Notes: a model not told the origin generated them from the sequence alone. 30,674 nucleotides of DNA from Firm-04 sp003446315 (GCA_946530355.1 CAMNAB010000020.1:1-30674), one strand, 5' to 3'. Shown: positions 15,989 through 25,441, numbered from the stretch's first letter. Numbers and translations: made by a program.

Positions 15989-17302
15989 ATGAATCATTTT
16001 ATCGGATATAACCCTACAAAAATAGCAATCACGCCGTATCAGCAGGCATTATGTGCACTGTTCAGCGGCTTTGAAACAGGCGCAATCCATCCTTATACAG
16101 CTTTGCAGATCACAGGCACTCTCGATGTAGAGCGCCTGTGCAGTGCTGCTCAGACGGTTATACAAAAGAACGATGCACTTCGTTCTTTTATCCGTCTGGA
16201 AGAAAACGGCCCGGAACTTTATGTCTATGAACGTGCGGATTTTTCTCCGGAAATCATGGATTGTGAATCCGATGATGCCGTTTGTGCTGACATCAATACG
16301 ATGCTGAACAGACCCTATACGGCACAGGATGACTGTCTGTTCCATATGAAATTATATCGGCTGCCGCAGTCCCGCTATATCTTCTTTTTCATGATTTCAC
16401 ATATCGTTTCTGACGGCGAGAGCATCGGCGCATTCGTGAAGAAAATGCTCTCAACATATGCTGACGGTCAGTATTCCGATGCTGAGACAACACACAGCAT
16501 GGCGGAATATAATCAGGAAGAACTGCGGTTTTATGCTTCTGAGGATTTCCGGAAAAACTACGCTTACTGGAATCAGCGTGTGAAGTTTGACTATCCGCAG
16601 TATCTGGAACCGCGATTCCCGGAATTTGCAGATGAGCCGGAAGCACCGTTTTTTATGATCCCGATGCAGCAGATCAGAGAATGCCTTGCAAAGTATCGCT
16701 GCACCAGCAACCTGTTTATTACCGCTGTTTATCATCTCACACTTTGCAGAATGCTGAAACAAGCTGAATCCAGCTTCTTCTTTATGTACGGCAACCGTAC
16801 CAAGCCGGAATATGCCGATCTGATCGCACCGCAATTCCAGATCATTTTCAGCAAGCTGCAGGCGGATGCATCACAATCCTGCGGCGATCTTGTACGCAGT
16901 GTCATCGGGCAGTTTATGGAAGGAATGGAATATGCGCACGGCTGCCTGCTGTCGTTCCCGCTTCAGGAAGCAATTGCATCCGGCGGTCTTGGCAGTATCA
17001 TGACTTATAACCGTATGCCGCCGGAAACGCAATTCGGAGATCTGACGATTTCGAATTATAATGTGATGTTCAACAGCATGGAAAATACGGTTCTCCCTTG
17101 CAATCTGCTGATGATCGGATGCAGTGAAACGCCGGATGCCGTTCTCATTTGCCCGATTCTTGCAGTCAATGACAAGATCGACAAAAAACTGTTCCTGCGT
17201 GAATTCAGCGCAGTTTTCAAGGATACAGCAAAACGTCTTGCTGTCAGACAGGAAACCGAACCGTTCTTTGAACCACAAGAACTGCAAACAAAGGGAGAAT
17301 AA
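15989..17302 (+). CDS. Stand-alone condensation-domain protein
   Basis: This 437-residue protein is a full-length C-domain-fold acyltransferase on its own. The active-site motif is SHIVSDG, with His138 and Asp142-Gly143 (HxxxDG). The N-terminal region (PYQQALCALF) aligns with the start of condensation domains. Unlike the two NRPS cyclization domains it keeps the condensation-type motif, so it should make an amide or ester without cyclising. It may join an acyl group from a stand-alone carrier protein to the NRPS-bound chain, or release the chain onto an amine. An AAGGAAG site precedes the start. Confidence 0.82.
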   Translation: MNHFIGYNPTKIAITPYQQALCALFSGFETGAIHPYTALQITGTLDVERLCSAAQTVIQKNDALRSFIRLEENGPELYVYERADFSPEIMDCESDDAVCADINTMLNRPYTAQDDCLFHMKLYRLPQSRYIFFFMISHIVSDGESIGAFVKKMLSTYADGQYSDAETTHSMAEYNQEELRFYASEDFRKNYAYWNQRVKFDYPQYLEPRFPEFADEPEAPFFMIPMQQIRECLAKYRCTSNLFITAVYHLTLCRMLKQAESSFFFMYGNRTKPEYADLIAPQFQIIFSKLQADASQSCGDLVRSVIGQFMEGMEYAHGCLLSFPLQEAIASGGLGSIMTYNRMPPETQFGDLTISNYNVMFNSMENTVLPCNLLMIGCSETPDAVLICPILAVNDKIDKKLFLREFSAVFKDTAKRLAVRQETEPFFEPQELQTKGE

Positions 17303-17305
17303 GCA

Positions 17306-18007
17306 ATGGCTTTTTTAGAAGTTAGCAATATTACCAAGAGCTACGGCGGTGTTGAGAACCGTGTTCAGGTTTTGAAAGGCATTTCGACCACTATCAAAGA
17401 GGGACAGACTTGTGTCATTCTCGGGCCTTCCGGTTCCGGTAAATCGACATTTCTGAATGCGATCGGCGGACTTGATACTGTTGACAAAGGCTCTATCAAA
17501 ATTGACGGTCTTGATATCACAAAGCTCAATCCGAAAAAACTCAGTCAGTATCGCCGGGATTATCTCGGATTCATTTTCCAGTTTTATAACCTCGTTCCGA
17601 ATCTGACTGTGCGGGAAAATATTCGTGTCTGCGAATATCTGGCGAAATCTCCGATGAAAATGGATGAATTGCTTTCCGTTTTGGGTCTGGAAGAACATCA
17701 GCACAAATTCCCGTCACAGCTTTCCGGCGGACAGCAGCAGCGCTGCGCGATCGCAAGAGCGCTCATTAAAAACCCCAAGCTCCTGCTCTGTGATGAGCCG
17801 ACCGGTGCACTTGATACGAAGACTTCCAGAGATATTCTGGTTCTGCTTGAAAAAGTGAACAAGATGTACGGCACGACCATGCTGATCGTCACGCACAATA
17901 CTGCAATCAAGGATATGGTGCACAGAGTCATTAAGATCAAGGACGGTTTTATCAGCAAAGACTATGAAAATGAAACGATCATTCCCGCTGCTGAGATTGA
18001 GATGTAA
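17306..18007 (+). CDS. ABC transporter ATP-binding protein, MacB/LolD type
   Basis: A 233-residue nucleotide-binding subunit with Walker A GPSGSGKST, the signature LSGGQQQR, and Walker B running into DEPTGALD, typical of the MacB/LolD subfamily. It starts three bases after the condensation gene and is followed ten bases later by its FtsX-type permease. MacB-type systems usually move peptides or drugs from the membrane outward, or sense them, rather than import solutes. Export of the NRPS product, or self-protection against it, is the likely role. Confidence 0.93.
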   Translation: MAFLEVSNITKSYGGVENRVQVLKGISTTIKEGQTCVILGPSGSGKSTFLNAIGGLDTVDKGSIKIDGLDITKLNPKKLSQYRRDYLGFIFQFYNLVPNLTVRENIRVCEYLAKSPMKMDELLSVLGLEEHQHKFPSQLSGGQQQRCAIARALIKNPKLLLCDEPTGALDTKTSRDILVLLEKVNKMYGTTMLIVTHNTAIKDMVHRVIKIKDGFISKDYENETIIPAAEIEM

Positions 18008-18017
18008 GAGGTAACAG

Positions 18018-21000
18018 ATGGTATTATTCAAACGTATTTTCAGGGATCTCAGAGCGAATTTCTTCCGCTGGGCTGCGCTCATGCTGTTGATCGTCATATC
18101 CATGTATGTAGTCGTCAGCATGGTTTCCTCTGCTGATACTGTTACGAAAGGCGTTTTGCAGTTCGGCGAAGATGCCAATGTGGAAGACGGTGAATTTACG
18201 GTCTTTGTTCCACTCTCTGAGAAAAATATTGCAGACTTCGAAGATAAAGGAATCCACATCAAGGAAATGTTCTACCTGGATTTCGAATTGGAAGACCATT
18301 CCACGATTCGCGTGTTTCGTTTGCGTGACGATATTGATGTGCAGCTTGCTGATGCCGGTGAGGAACCTTCGGATGACTCGGAGATCATGCTCGAAAAGCA
18401 TTATGCCTTGTTCCATGAAATTGAACAGGGTGATTCGATCAGCATTGCGGACACAACATTCCGTGTCTCCGGTTACGGCGTTTCACCGGACTATGACAAT
18501 GTGACAAATAACATCACGGATATCGGCTCAGACCCGCAGAACTTCGGCATCGGATTTGTGACGGATAAAGCGTATGAAACACTTGCGAAAAGCCCGAAAC
18601 TGACGCAGTCCGAAGTCTATCTGTATGCATATACCAGAAAATCTGACGCTGAACTGACGGATAAAGAATTAAAGGAAGAATTGGCTGATCTGGAATATGA
18701 TACCGATCTGATCAATGATAAATACATTCAGGATCAGCTCAAAAAAGCAGAAAAGGAAAAAAAGAAGATCACCGACGGCATTGACAGTCTGCGGGACGGC
18801 AGCAATGAGCTGACCGATGCGGTCAGAGAGTTTCGTGACGGTACAAGCGATTTGTATGACGGTGCAAAGGAACTCAATGACGGTACAGCAGAACTGACAG
18901 ACGGCATTGAAGAACTGTATAAAGGTGTGGATAAACTGCGCGGCAACAGCAGTCAATTGGTTTCCGGTGCAGATACCATTTTCGCCGGATTGTTAGCCAA
19001 TGCACAGCAGCAGCTTGCAGATGCCGGGATCACAGTAACACTGACACCCGACAACTATCGCAATGCGCTGGCGAATGCGCCGATCAATAACCCGACGCAG
19101 AATGCAACCAATGCAGTCAATGGTCTGATTGATTCCCTTTCCCAATATGAGCAGTTCTATAACAGTCTGCTGGCTTATACCGGCGGTGTCGATCAGACCA
19201 GTCAGGCTGCGCAGATGCTGCAAAATTCTCCGATTGCTGCGCAAACCGCTGCGCTGACAGAAGGCTTGCAGCAGCTCAGCAATAACAGCAATGCACTCAA
19301 TCAGGGTGCCGGTCAGGTCTTCGATGCGATGCTGGCAAATGCATCTCAACAGCTCGCTGCAAAGGGGCTTTCTGTCTCCCTGACCCGCAGCAATTACGGC
19401 GATACGCTTGCGTTTCTGCCGCTTGACGGTGTCGGTGTACAAACCGTCAACAGCATCAATGCACTGGAAGACAATCTGCGCAAAACAGAAACATTTGTCA
19501 ATGGCGTGAAAGCGTATACAGACGGTGTGGATGAACTCTATGAAGGCATTGAAAAGCTCAGAGATGCGACAGATTCGCTCACAGACGGTACACAGGAACT
19601 CGAAGACGGTGCGAAAGAACTCTATACAAACGCTGAAGATCTGCTGGATGGCTCAGAGGAGCTGGAGGACGGTATTCAGGAGCTTTCTGACAACACCGAT
19701 GAACTGATCGACAAGGCTTTTGATGATGCGATCGAGATTGATAATCTGACAATGTTCCTCGAAAGAGACAACAATCCCCGTATTGCTGCTTCTGCGGACG
19801 ATGTCAATATCAACAAAGTCGGCGGTATTATCGGCGGTATCATCCTGATGATCCTGATTGCATATGTGATCTCTGTTTTCATCATTCATAATGTCAATGA
19901 GGACAGCGTTGTGATCGGTACGCTTTATTCTATGGGTATCTCGCAGCGCATGATCCGGACGCACTACATCATTCTGCCGATGCTTGTCACACTGATCGGC
20001 GGCATTATCGGTGCTGCGATCGGATTCAGCCCGGTCGGTGTAGGCTCCATGATGGAAGATCATGCAGCGGTCTATTCTTTCCCGACTCTGGAAACAGTCG
20101 TTCCGCCTTATCTGATTATTTACAGCGTTGTGTTCCCGCCGGTCGTCACAGCAATTGTCATTTCCATCGTGATCCGGAAGCGCCTCAACCGGACACCGCT
20201 GAGTCTGCTGCGGAAAACAACCGATGAAAAGAATGCATCCCGTGTCAAAGTGCGTGATGATCTGAGCTTCCTGAATGCATTCCGGATCCGGCAGATCCTG
20301 CGCGAAATCCGCAGTAGCATCACCCTTTTCTTCGGCATGTTTATCTCCATGTTGATCCTGGTTTTGGGTGTTGTCTGCATGGTTGCGATTGACAGTCTCG
20401 GTACGGAAAACGAAAGGGATATTCGGTTTGAGAATATGTATCTGCTCAAATACGAACCGGAAGATGTACCGGAGCATGCTGAAAAATGCTATGTGGAAGA
20501 ACTCAAAAAGGAAACGCTCGGTTATGATCTCGATGTCACACTGATGGGCATTACCGATGAAAACCCGTATTTCCAGTTTGATGTGCCGAAAGAAAAGAAT
20601 GAGATCATTGTCGGAAGCTCGACCGCGATCAAGTTTGGCTTGCATGTCGGTGATATGGTCTACTTTACGGATGAGATCAATGATATCATCTATACGTTCA
20701 AAGTGGCTGGTATTGAGCAGTATTCTGTCGGTTTGCATATCTTTATGGATATTGACAACATGCGGGAACTGTTTGAGCAGGAAAAAGATTATTACAATGT
20801 TCTGATGTCCACTGAAACGCTTGATATTGATCCGGATTATGTTTACAATATCACGACCAAACGCAATCTGATCCGGTTTGCAGGCATTTTCCGTGACAGT
20901 ATGGGCGGCATGGTCAGTCTGCTGCTTGGCAGTTCCATTGTGGTCTTTATCGTTGTGATGTATCTGATGATAAAGGTGATGATCGACCGTTCTTCTTTCC

Positions 21001-21305
21001 ATATTTCCCTGATCAAAACATTCGGTTTCACAGATAAAGAAGTTCGGAAAATGTATCTGGACGGCAATTTCCTGACTGTGATTATTTCCGGTATCATCAG
21101 TGTTCCACTCTCAAAACTGATTATGGACGGCTGCTGGCTGTTGCTTTGCTCGAATATTGCAGGCGGCTTTAATACACATATCCCGATCCATTATTATGCG
21201 GGAATTTTCTGTCTGATTATCGGCTGCTATCTGCTGGTCAGCGGTCTGCTGATGATGAAGCTGAAACGGATTTCGCCGGCAGATGTCCTGAAAGACAGAG
21301 AGTAA
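18018..21305 (+). CDS. FtsX-type ABC permease with long duplicated extracellular stalk
   Basis: A 1095-residue permease with about eight membrane segments (near 16-36, 602-624, 649-671, 697-719, 768-790, 965-987, 1018-1044, 1060-1080) and two FtsX-like regions (VIGTLYSMGIS and SLIKTFGFTDKEV). Between the first two segments lies an extracellular part of about 560 residues. Two DG-containing heptad-like repeat stretches (251-315 and 501-563), of the kind seen in YhgE/Pip-like proteins, flank two copies of a 75-residue unit (317-391 and 430-504). This suggests a coiled-coil hairpin with a duplicated tip that could cross the cell wall. It pairs with the preceding ATPase and probably exports the pathway product. 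Confidence 0.88.
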   Translation: MVLFKRIFRDLRANFFRWAALMLLIVISMYVVVSMVSSADTVTKGVLQFGEDANVEDGEFTVFVPLSEKNIADFEDKGIHIKEMFYLDFELEDHSTIRVFRLRDDIDVQLADAGEEPSDDSEIMLEKHYALFHEIEQGDSISIADTTFRVSGYGVSPDYDNVTNNITDIGSDPQNFGIGFVTDKAYETLAKSPKLTQSEVYLYAYTRKSDAELTDKELKEELADLEYDTDLINDKYIQDQLKKAEKEKKKITDGIDSLRDGSNELTDAVREFRDGTSDLYDGAKELNDGTAELTDGIEELYKGVDKLRGNSSQLVSGADTIFAGLLANAQQQLADAGITVTLTPDNYRNALANAPINNPTQNATNAVNGLIDSLSQYEQFYNSLLAYTGGVDQTSQAAQMLQNSPIAAQTAALTEGLQQLSNNSNALNQGAGQVFDAMLANASQQLAAKGLSVSLTRSNYGDTLAFLPLDGVGVQTVNSINALEDNLRKTETFVNGVKAYTDGVDELYEGIEKLRDATDSLTDGTQELEDGAKELYTNAEDLLDGSEELEDGIQELSDNTDELIDKAFDDAIEIDNLTMFLERDNNPRIAASADDVNINKVGGIIGGIILMILIAYVISVFIIHNVNEDSVVIGTLYSMGISQRMIRTHYIILPMLVTLIGGIIGAAIGFSPVGVGSMMEDHAAVYSFPTLETVVPPYLIIYSVVFPPVVTAIVISIVIRKRLNRTPLSLLRKTTDEKNASRVKVRDDLSFLNAFRIRQILREIRSSITLFFGMFISMLILVLGVVCMVAIDSLGTENERDIRFENMYLLKYEPEDVPEHAEKCYVEELKKETLGYDLDVTLMGITDENPYFQFDVPKEKNEIIVGSSTAIKFGLHVGDMVYFTDEINDIIYTFKVAGIEQYSVGLHIFMDIDNMRELFEQEKDYYNVLMSTETLDIDPDYVYNITTKRNLIRFAGIFRDSMGGMVSLLLGSSIVVFIVVMYLMIKVMIDRSSFHISLIKTFGFTDKEVRKMYLDGNFLTVIISGIISVPLSKLIMDGCWLLLCSNIAGGFNTHIPIHYYAGIFCLIIGCYLLVSGLLMMKLKRISPADVLKDRE
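18966..19529 (+). repeat. Internal tandem duplication in the ABC permease
   Basis: Two diverged copies of a unit of about 75 codons lie at 18966-19190 and 19305-19529, 113 codons apart. Aligned landmarks are GLLANAQQQLADAGITVTL against AMLANASQQLAAKGLSVSL, then an NY pair, then LLAYTGGVD against VKAYTDGVD. The similarity is clear in protein and weak in DNA, so the duplication is old and kept by selection. Confidence 0.75.
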
Positions 21306-21343
21306 AATCAAGACGCAAATTGTAAAAAAAGGAGCTTTTTCCT

Positions 21344-22102
21344 ATGAATCCATACTTTTTTTGTCAGCAGGAACGACCTGAGAATCCGTATACAGCAGTT
21401 GTATTTCCGTTTTTCGGTGCAGGCGCAAGCAAAGTGATCCCATGGAGTAAAACCTTTCTGGATGCCGGAATCAATCTGTATCCGGTGCAGTATGCAAAAC
21501 GGGAAACAAGATTTCAGGATGAAGAAGATGAAAGCATTCCGGCTTTGGCGAAAAATCTCGTTGATGCAAATCAGGCATTGTTCCAACGGGATGGCTTGAT
21601 CCTGTATGCACGCTGCTACGGGCTGCTTCCGGCATATGAAACTCTGAAATATATGAAGCAAACGCTCCGTAAAGAACCGGCATTGTTTGTTGTATCTGCG
21701 GGCTTGGTTCCGGAAGATGAAAATGTTTTTGCCGGTGCGGATCCGGATACGGACGGGGACGCATTGACAACGATTCTGCTGGAACATGGCTTTACAGATC
21801 AGGCACAGCTTGCAGATCCCGATTTTACCGGTTTCTACTTGCCCGGTCTGCGTGCAGATTACAGAATGATGGCAAAGTATCATTGTGATCCTGATCCCTT
21901 TATTCCGGATTGTCCTTTGCTGGTTTTGTATGGATCAGAAGAAGATACGATATATCGGCAATTGCTGAAAAAATGGGAGCGCTATTCTCATACAAGTGTT
22001 ACGCAGCATGAGATAGCAGGGCCGCATTTGTTTGAAACACCGGATAATATCGGCGAAGTCGTGCAGTTGATATGTGATACACTGGATCAGCAGTACAAAT
22101 AA
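21344..22102 (+). CDS. Divergent thioesterase-like hydrolase, ARCYG elbow
   Basis: A 252-residue alpha/beta hydrolase of the type II thioesterase family, recognised from the FPFFGAGAS N-terminal loop, the overall length and a C-terminal GPHLFE segment. The nucleophile elbow reads ARCYG: Cys91 replaces Ser and Ala-Arg replaces Gly-His. Acid candidates are Glu199, Glu200 and Asp201, and the His is His228. AAAGGAG precedes the ATG. It is the last gene before the terminator and follows the transporter, so it may have joined the operon separately. It could be an acyltransferase, a release enzyme or a degenerate hydrolase. Confidence 0.72.
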   Translation: MNPYFFCQQERPENPYTAVVFPFFGAGASKVIPWSKTFLDAGINLYPVQYAKRETRFQDEEDESIPALAKNLVDANQALFQRDGLILYARCYGLLPAYETLKYMKQTLRKEPALFVVSAGLVPEDENVFAGADPDTDGDALTTILLEHGFTDQAQLADPDFTGFYLPGLRADYRMMAKYHCDPDPFIPDCPLLVLYGSEEDTIYRQLLKKWERYSHTSVTQHEIAGPHLFETPDNIGEVVQLICDTLDQQYK

Positions 22103-22115
22103 CCTCAAAATAATG

Positions 22116-22167
22116 AAAACTCCGATGATCGGGAAGGGGGCTTTCCCATGAGATCATCGGAGTTTTT
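22116..22167. terminator. Bidirectional intrinsic terminator
   Basis: AAAACTCCGATGATC (22116-22130) pairs with GATCATCGGAGTTTT (22152-22166), with a smaller GGGAA/TTCCC hairpin in the loop. A T-run follows on the plus strand, and the A-run at the start gives a T-run on the minus strand. It lies between two convergent genes and can serve both the NRPS operon and the glycoside hydrolase gene. Confidence 0.93.
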
Positions 22168-22182
22168 ATATTTATATGTCCG

Positions 22183-24423
22183 TTATTTGATGATGCGTTT
22201 CAGAAGCGTCAAATCAATTGCGGTGAGTTTCTGATCGCCGTTCAGGTCGGCAGGTGCTGCCTGATCTGCGGTCAGTGCTTTCACACCAAGCAGATGCTTT
22301 TGTAATGCGGATGCATCCGCAGCAGTTACTTTTCCGTCGCCGTTGATGTCACCTTGTACACTGTCGCCGGCAGGATACTCATAAACGACTTCGATCTTTT
22401 TGTAATTGACCGTGATCGCATCCTCTGCACTCGATTCCTGCTTTTCAGATGCCGACCACCACTGCTGCAATTCGACCTTGCCGTCTGCAACATATGCGTT
22501 GAAATCTTCTTTTTCGCCGGTATCAAAGTCTTCTTTGGTCAGAATGCCGTCAAATTCAACGGTTGCTTTTGAGCCGTTTCCGAGTGCAAGTGTATAGCTC
22601 TTGCTTGTCCAGAACGGCACACCGTCCGTGGAAATCGCATTGATGCAGACTGCGCAGCCTGCGGTTGCCCACGAAGAACCGGCACTGGACGAAACATCGC
22701 CGGTCAGCACGATCTTCTTGAGATGCTCCGGATCGCTGATCGGGATCTCAATATAACCGTTGGCATTGAGCATGTTCATCGGATCGTCAAAGGTTTCTGT
22801 CTTTTCAACGGTTTCTTCCTGTGCCGCATTTGCAAATGCGTCTGCATCATCAGATACAACGACCATTGCAGCACAATATGCAGGCAGCGTTACCTTCACG
22901 CTGCTTCCGCTGACATCTACAACATCCAGCAGCTTAATATCGGAGGAAGCCGGTGTTACGCCGTAAACCGCCGCTTTTTTATACGATTTCTTTGCGCCTT
23001 TCAGCGAGATCTCTGCGTTTTCCTCGTCAGTCAGATTCTTGTTTGTCACCATGACGGTCAGTGTGGAAGCATCGCTGTTTTTCGCAGCATATGCGCTGGA
23101 TTTTGCCACATCTTCCGTTGAGGTCGGCATGAGCGTTTCGCCGAAGCAGCCGCCCTTGCCGTCATAATTCGTATAAAGATTCAGACCGGAGAGAATGTAT
23201 CCGCCGCCGCCCCAGAGAGATGCAAAATAAACATTTGCATCCGCATAGCAGCCGAGTGCTTCCGCCTGTGCAATTGCGCCGGACGGTTCATCATCGCCGC
23301 CGAAATTGTATTCCGTAATGGCGAGCTTTGTGCCGGGATAATACTTGTCGATGGATGCCTGCACAGTCGGCAGGATCGGCACATTTTCCATGCACCACTG
23401 ACCGATCCAGCTATTTTCCACGAAATCCTTTTCGTAAAGCGTCCGCACAGACTGCAATCTGTCATCTGTTCCGTTGCGGCATGATTCAGAATAATAGTGG
23501 ATATCGAGCACATCCAGCAGACGGACACCCGCCTGATCCGATGCTTTTTTCATAGATGCGAGATAGTAATCCAGATACCAGTGATAACCGCCTTCCGCTT
23601 TCAGGGTTTCCCATTCTGTGCTGTTATCATCATCTGCAAGATGATCGTATGCGGTGTATCCATAGAGTGCCGGCCCGAAGATCTCTGCTTTCGGATCGAG
23701 CTTTTTGACCGCTTCTGCAACTGCAATTGATTTGTCGCTCAGCTCTTTCATACCGACAGGCTGCGGATGGATGCGGCTGTGGGTATGGCTCCAGAGCGCA
23801 GGCTCATTGTCAAGCGAATACGCCTGAATTCCGGTTTCAGACTGCGAATCTCCGAGTTTCTTGATGATATAATTGACATATTCATCCATATATACGGTGC
23901 CGTCTGTGAGATCCGGCTCATCGGCAAAAGGACTTCCCTTGACCGCTTTGACTTCATTCCAGCGTGCGGACGGTGCGGCTTCTGCTTCTGTAACAGTACC
24001 GTCCTTGTCAGCGGATGCATAACCGGCTAGCTGCAAGGTCGTCAACTTATAGTTGACATTGTATTTTGCAGCTTCTCTGGAAAGCTGCTGGACGCAATCC
24101 GCAGGTGCATTGGAATTGGAGAGATTATTGTCGGAACTGTGTTTCCAGTCCGAGCCTGCATTGGATGCATTTGTCTCCCAGTTATATGCAGTCATGCGGT
24201 TTCCGCCCTGACGCAGCGCCGTTGTTGTGACCTTTTTGAGGTCATCCTGATGGCTGTATTCATTGATGCCGTAAATATACGGGCTGATGGTTTTTCCGGA
24301 GCCGGAGAGATCAACAGAGATCTTCATATTATAGCTTCCGGCTGCCGAAACGACAGGTAAATTGGCAGATGCAGATGCAAAAAGCATCGTCAGAGCTGTC
24401 AGAAATGTAATTGTTTTTTTCAT
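22183..24423 (-). CDS. Secreted GH44 endoglucanase/xyloglucanase with dockerin
   Basis: A 746-residue cellulosomal enzyme. A signal peptide (1-27) starts at MKKTITFL, so the ATG at 24423 is chosen over an in-frame ATG 17 codons upstream; GTGGGGA lies six bases before it. The GH44 catalytic region (about 30-525) contains GGNRMTAYNWE (73-83), the probable acid/base Glu207 in DNEP and the nucleophile Glu371 in ITEYNF. A beta-rich module at about 544-684 looks like a carbohydrate-binding module, possibly of the kind attached to GH44 in Ruminococcus flavefaciens. Residues 690-746 are a type I dockerin with two calcium-binding repeats (GDINGDGKVTAAD and ADLNGDQKLTAID). It should bind a scaffoldin and cut beta-glucans such as cellulose or xyloglucan. 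Confidence 0.92.
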   Translation of the reverse strand: MKKTITFLTALTMLFASASANLPVVSAAGSYNMKISVDLSGSGKTISPYIYGINEYSHQDDLKKVTTTALRQGGNRMTAYNWETNASNAGSDWKHSSDNNLSNSNAPADCVQQLSREAAKYNVNYKLTTLQLAGYASADKDGTVTEAEAAPSARWNEVKAVKGSPFADEPDLTDGTVYMDEYVNYIIKKLGDSQSETGIQAYSLDNEPALWSHTHSRIHPQPVGMKELSDKSIAVAEAVKKLDPKAEIFGPALYGYTAYDHLADDDNSTEWETLKAEGGYHWYLDYYLASMKKASDQAGVRLLDVLDIHYYSESCRNGTDDRLQSVRTLYEKDFVENSWIGQWCMENVPILPTVQASIDKYYPGTKLAITEYNFGGDDEPSGAIAQAEALGCYADANVYFASLWGGGGYILSGLNLYTNYDGKGGCFGETLMPTSTEDVAKSSAYAAKNSDASTLTVMVTNKNLTDEENAEISLKGAKKSYKKAAVYGVTPASSDIKLLDVVDVSGSSVKVTLPAYCAAMVVVSDDADAFANAAQEETVEKTETFDDPMNMLNANGYIEIPISDPEHLKKIVLTGDVSSSAGSSWATAGCAVCINAISTDGVPFWTSKSYTLALGNGSKATVEFDGILTKEDFDTGEKEDFNAYVADGKVELQQWWSASEKQESSAEDAITVNYKKIEVVYEYPAGDSVQGDINGDGKVTAADASALQKHLLGVKALTADQAAPADLNGDQKLTAIDLTLLKRIIK

Positions 24424-24436
24424 ACAAATTCCCCAC

Positions 24437-25321
24437 TTAAAGTTCATTATCGTCCCAGTTCGGGAGTGGTTCAATCTCGTTCACCTCTATATCACGGAAG
24501 ACACCGCGATGCCAGAGATCAACGCTCGGATTGATATTGCGGATATAATTGGTAATGGTTTTCGCCAGAATCAGGATCATTGTCAGCGGGATCTTATGTG
24601 TGTTCCCGTAGAGAAATTGGTTATCCGGTGCAATATCGGCTGTCATGCGCCAGACGAGTCCGAATCGTTCGAGCCGGTTCAGAATCCGCTGCACATCTTC
24701 TTCCGGTATGCCGAGATTCTGCGCGATGCCGTCTGCTGTATACATTTGATTTCTTGCACCGTTTCCGAGGTATGCAATCATCCGCAATGCATTTTCATCC
24801 GCAAGTGTGTGAAACAGACGGCGCATGGTCAGGGTATCACCCAGATAAGTACCGATGCCTTCTTCCGGTACGTTCAGAAAAAGCGCATATTGCAGATCGG
24901 GATTCAACCGCATCAAAGCGATCTCATCATCCGATTTCAGAGCCGCAAATGTCTCGCAAGCAAAATCATCCGGCAATCTTCCGACAGATTCCCATGAAGG
25001 ATGATAGGTGCAAATTGCAGTATAGAGCATTTTCATGAACAAAACCGGTCTGTGCTCCGGTGAAGCGCTCCGGAATGCGCGGCTGACTGCTGTTTCAAAA
25101 TCCGGCTCTTTCTCCGAGAAATCCCGACCGAATAATGTATCGAGCGAGATGTTCAGCGTATCTGCGAGCCGAACCAGCAGACCGGCATCCGGAAAGCTGT
25201 TTTTTTCCCATTTGGAGACAGCTTGCGCGGAAACATTCATACGCTTTGCAAGCTGTTCCTGTGTCAGTCCCAGCTCCTTTCTGCGTTTCGTGAGATTGGA
25301 ATGGAAACTTTGCTGTTTCAT
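24437..25321 (-). CDS. XRE-family regulator with C-terminal winged helix
   Basis: With the ATG at 25321 the protein has 294 residues. Residues 9-66 form an XRE/Cro-type helix-turn-helix (LGLTQEQLAKRMNVSAQAVS). A middle region of unknown fold follows, then a second DNA-binding-like segment (about 180-226, TADGIAQNLGIPEEDVQRI) resembling an ArsR-type winged helix. In-frame starts also exist at 25348 (ATG) and 25360 (TTG). None has a good ribosome binding site, so the N-terminus is uncertain by up to 13 residues. It ends 13 bases before the GH44 start, so the two are probably co-transcribed. It probably regulates that enzyme and itself. Confidence 0.82.
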   Translation of the reverse strand: MKQQSFHSNLTKRRKELGLTQEQLAKRMNVSAQAVSKWEKNSFPDAGLLVRLADTLNISLDTLFGRDFSEKEPDFETAVSRAFRSASPEHRPVLFMKMLYTAICTYHPSWESVGRLPDDFACETFAALKSDDEIALMRLNPDLQYALFLNVPEEGIGTYLGDTLTMRRLFHTLADENALRMIAYLGNGARNQMYTADGIAQNLGIPEEDVQRILNRLERFGLVWRMTADIAPDNQFLYGNTHKIPLTMILILAKTITNYIRNINPSVDLWHRGVFRDIEVNEIEPLPNWDDNEL

Positions 25322-25412
25322 TGCTGTTTTTACCGTAACCGAACCCATTTCGGCAGACAAAGGAAGGGGATCTGCCTTGCTGAACTCCGGTTATCATTCC
25401 TTTCCTATTAAA

Positions 25413-25441
25413 ATTGTATCACATCTGACGGTTGTTTGCAA
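25413..25441 (-). promoter_or_regulatory. Promoter of the XRE-GH44 unit
   Basis: On the minus strand a TTGCAA -35 box (25436-25441) lies 17 bases from a TACAAT -10 box (25413-25418), with TG one base before the -10 box. Transcription should start near 25406, leaving a leader of about 45-85 bases depending on the start codon used. Confidence 0.7.

Noticed and set aside
24424..24474. Upstream start for the GH44 protein
   Set aside because: It would put 17 residues before a canonical signal peptide and overlap the regulator gene; the start at 24423 has GTGGGGA at proper spacing.
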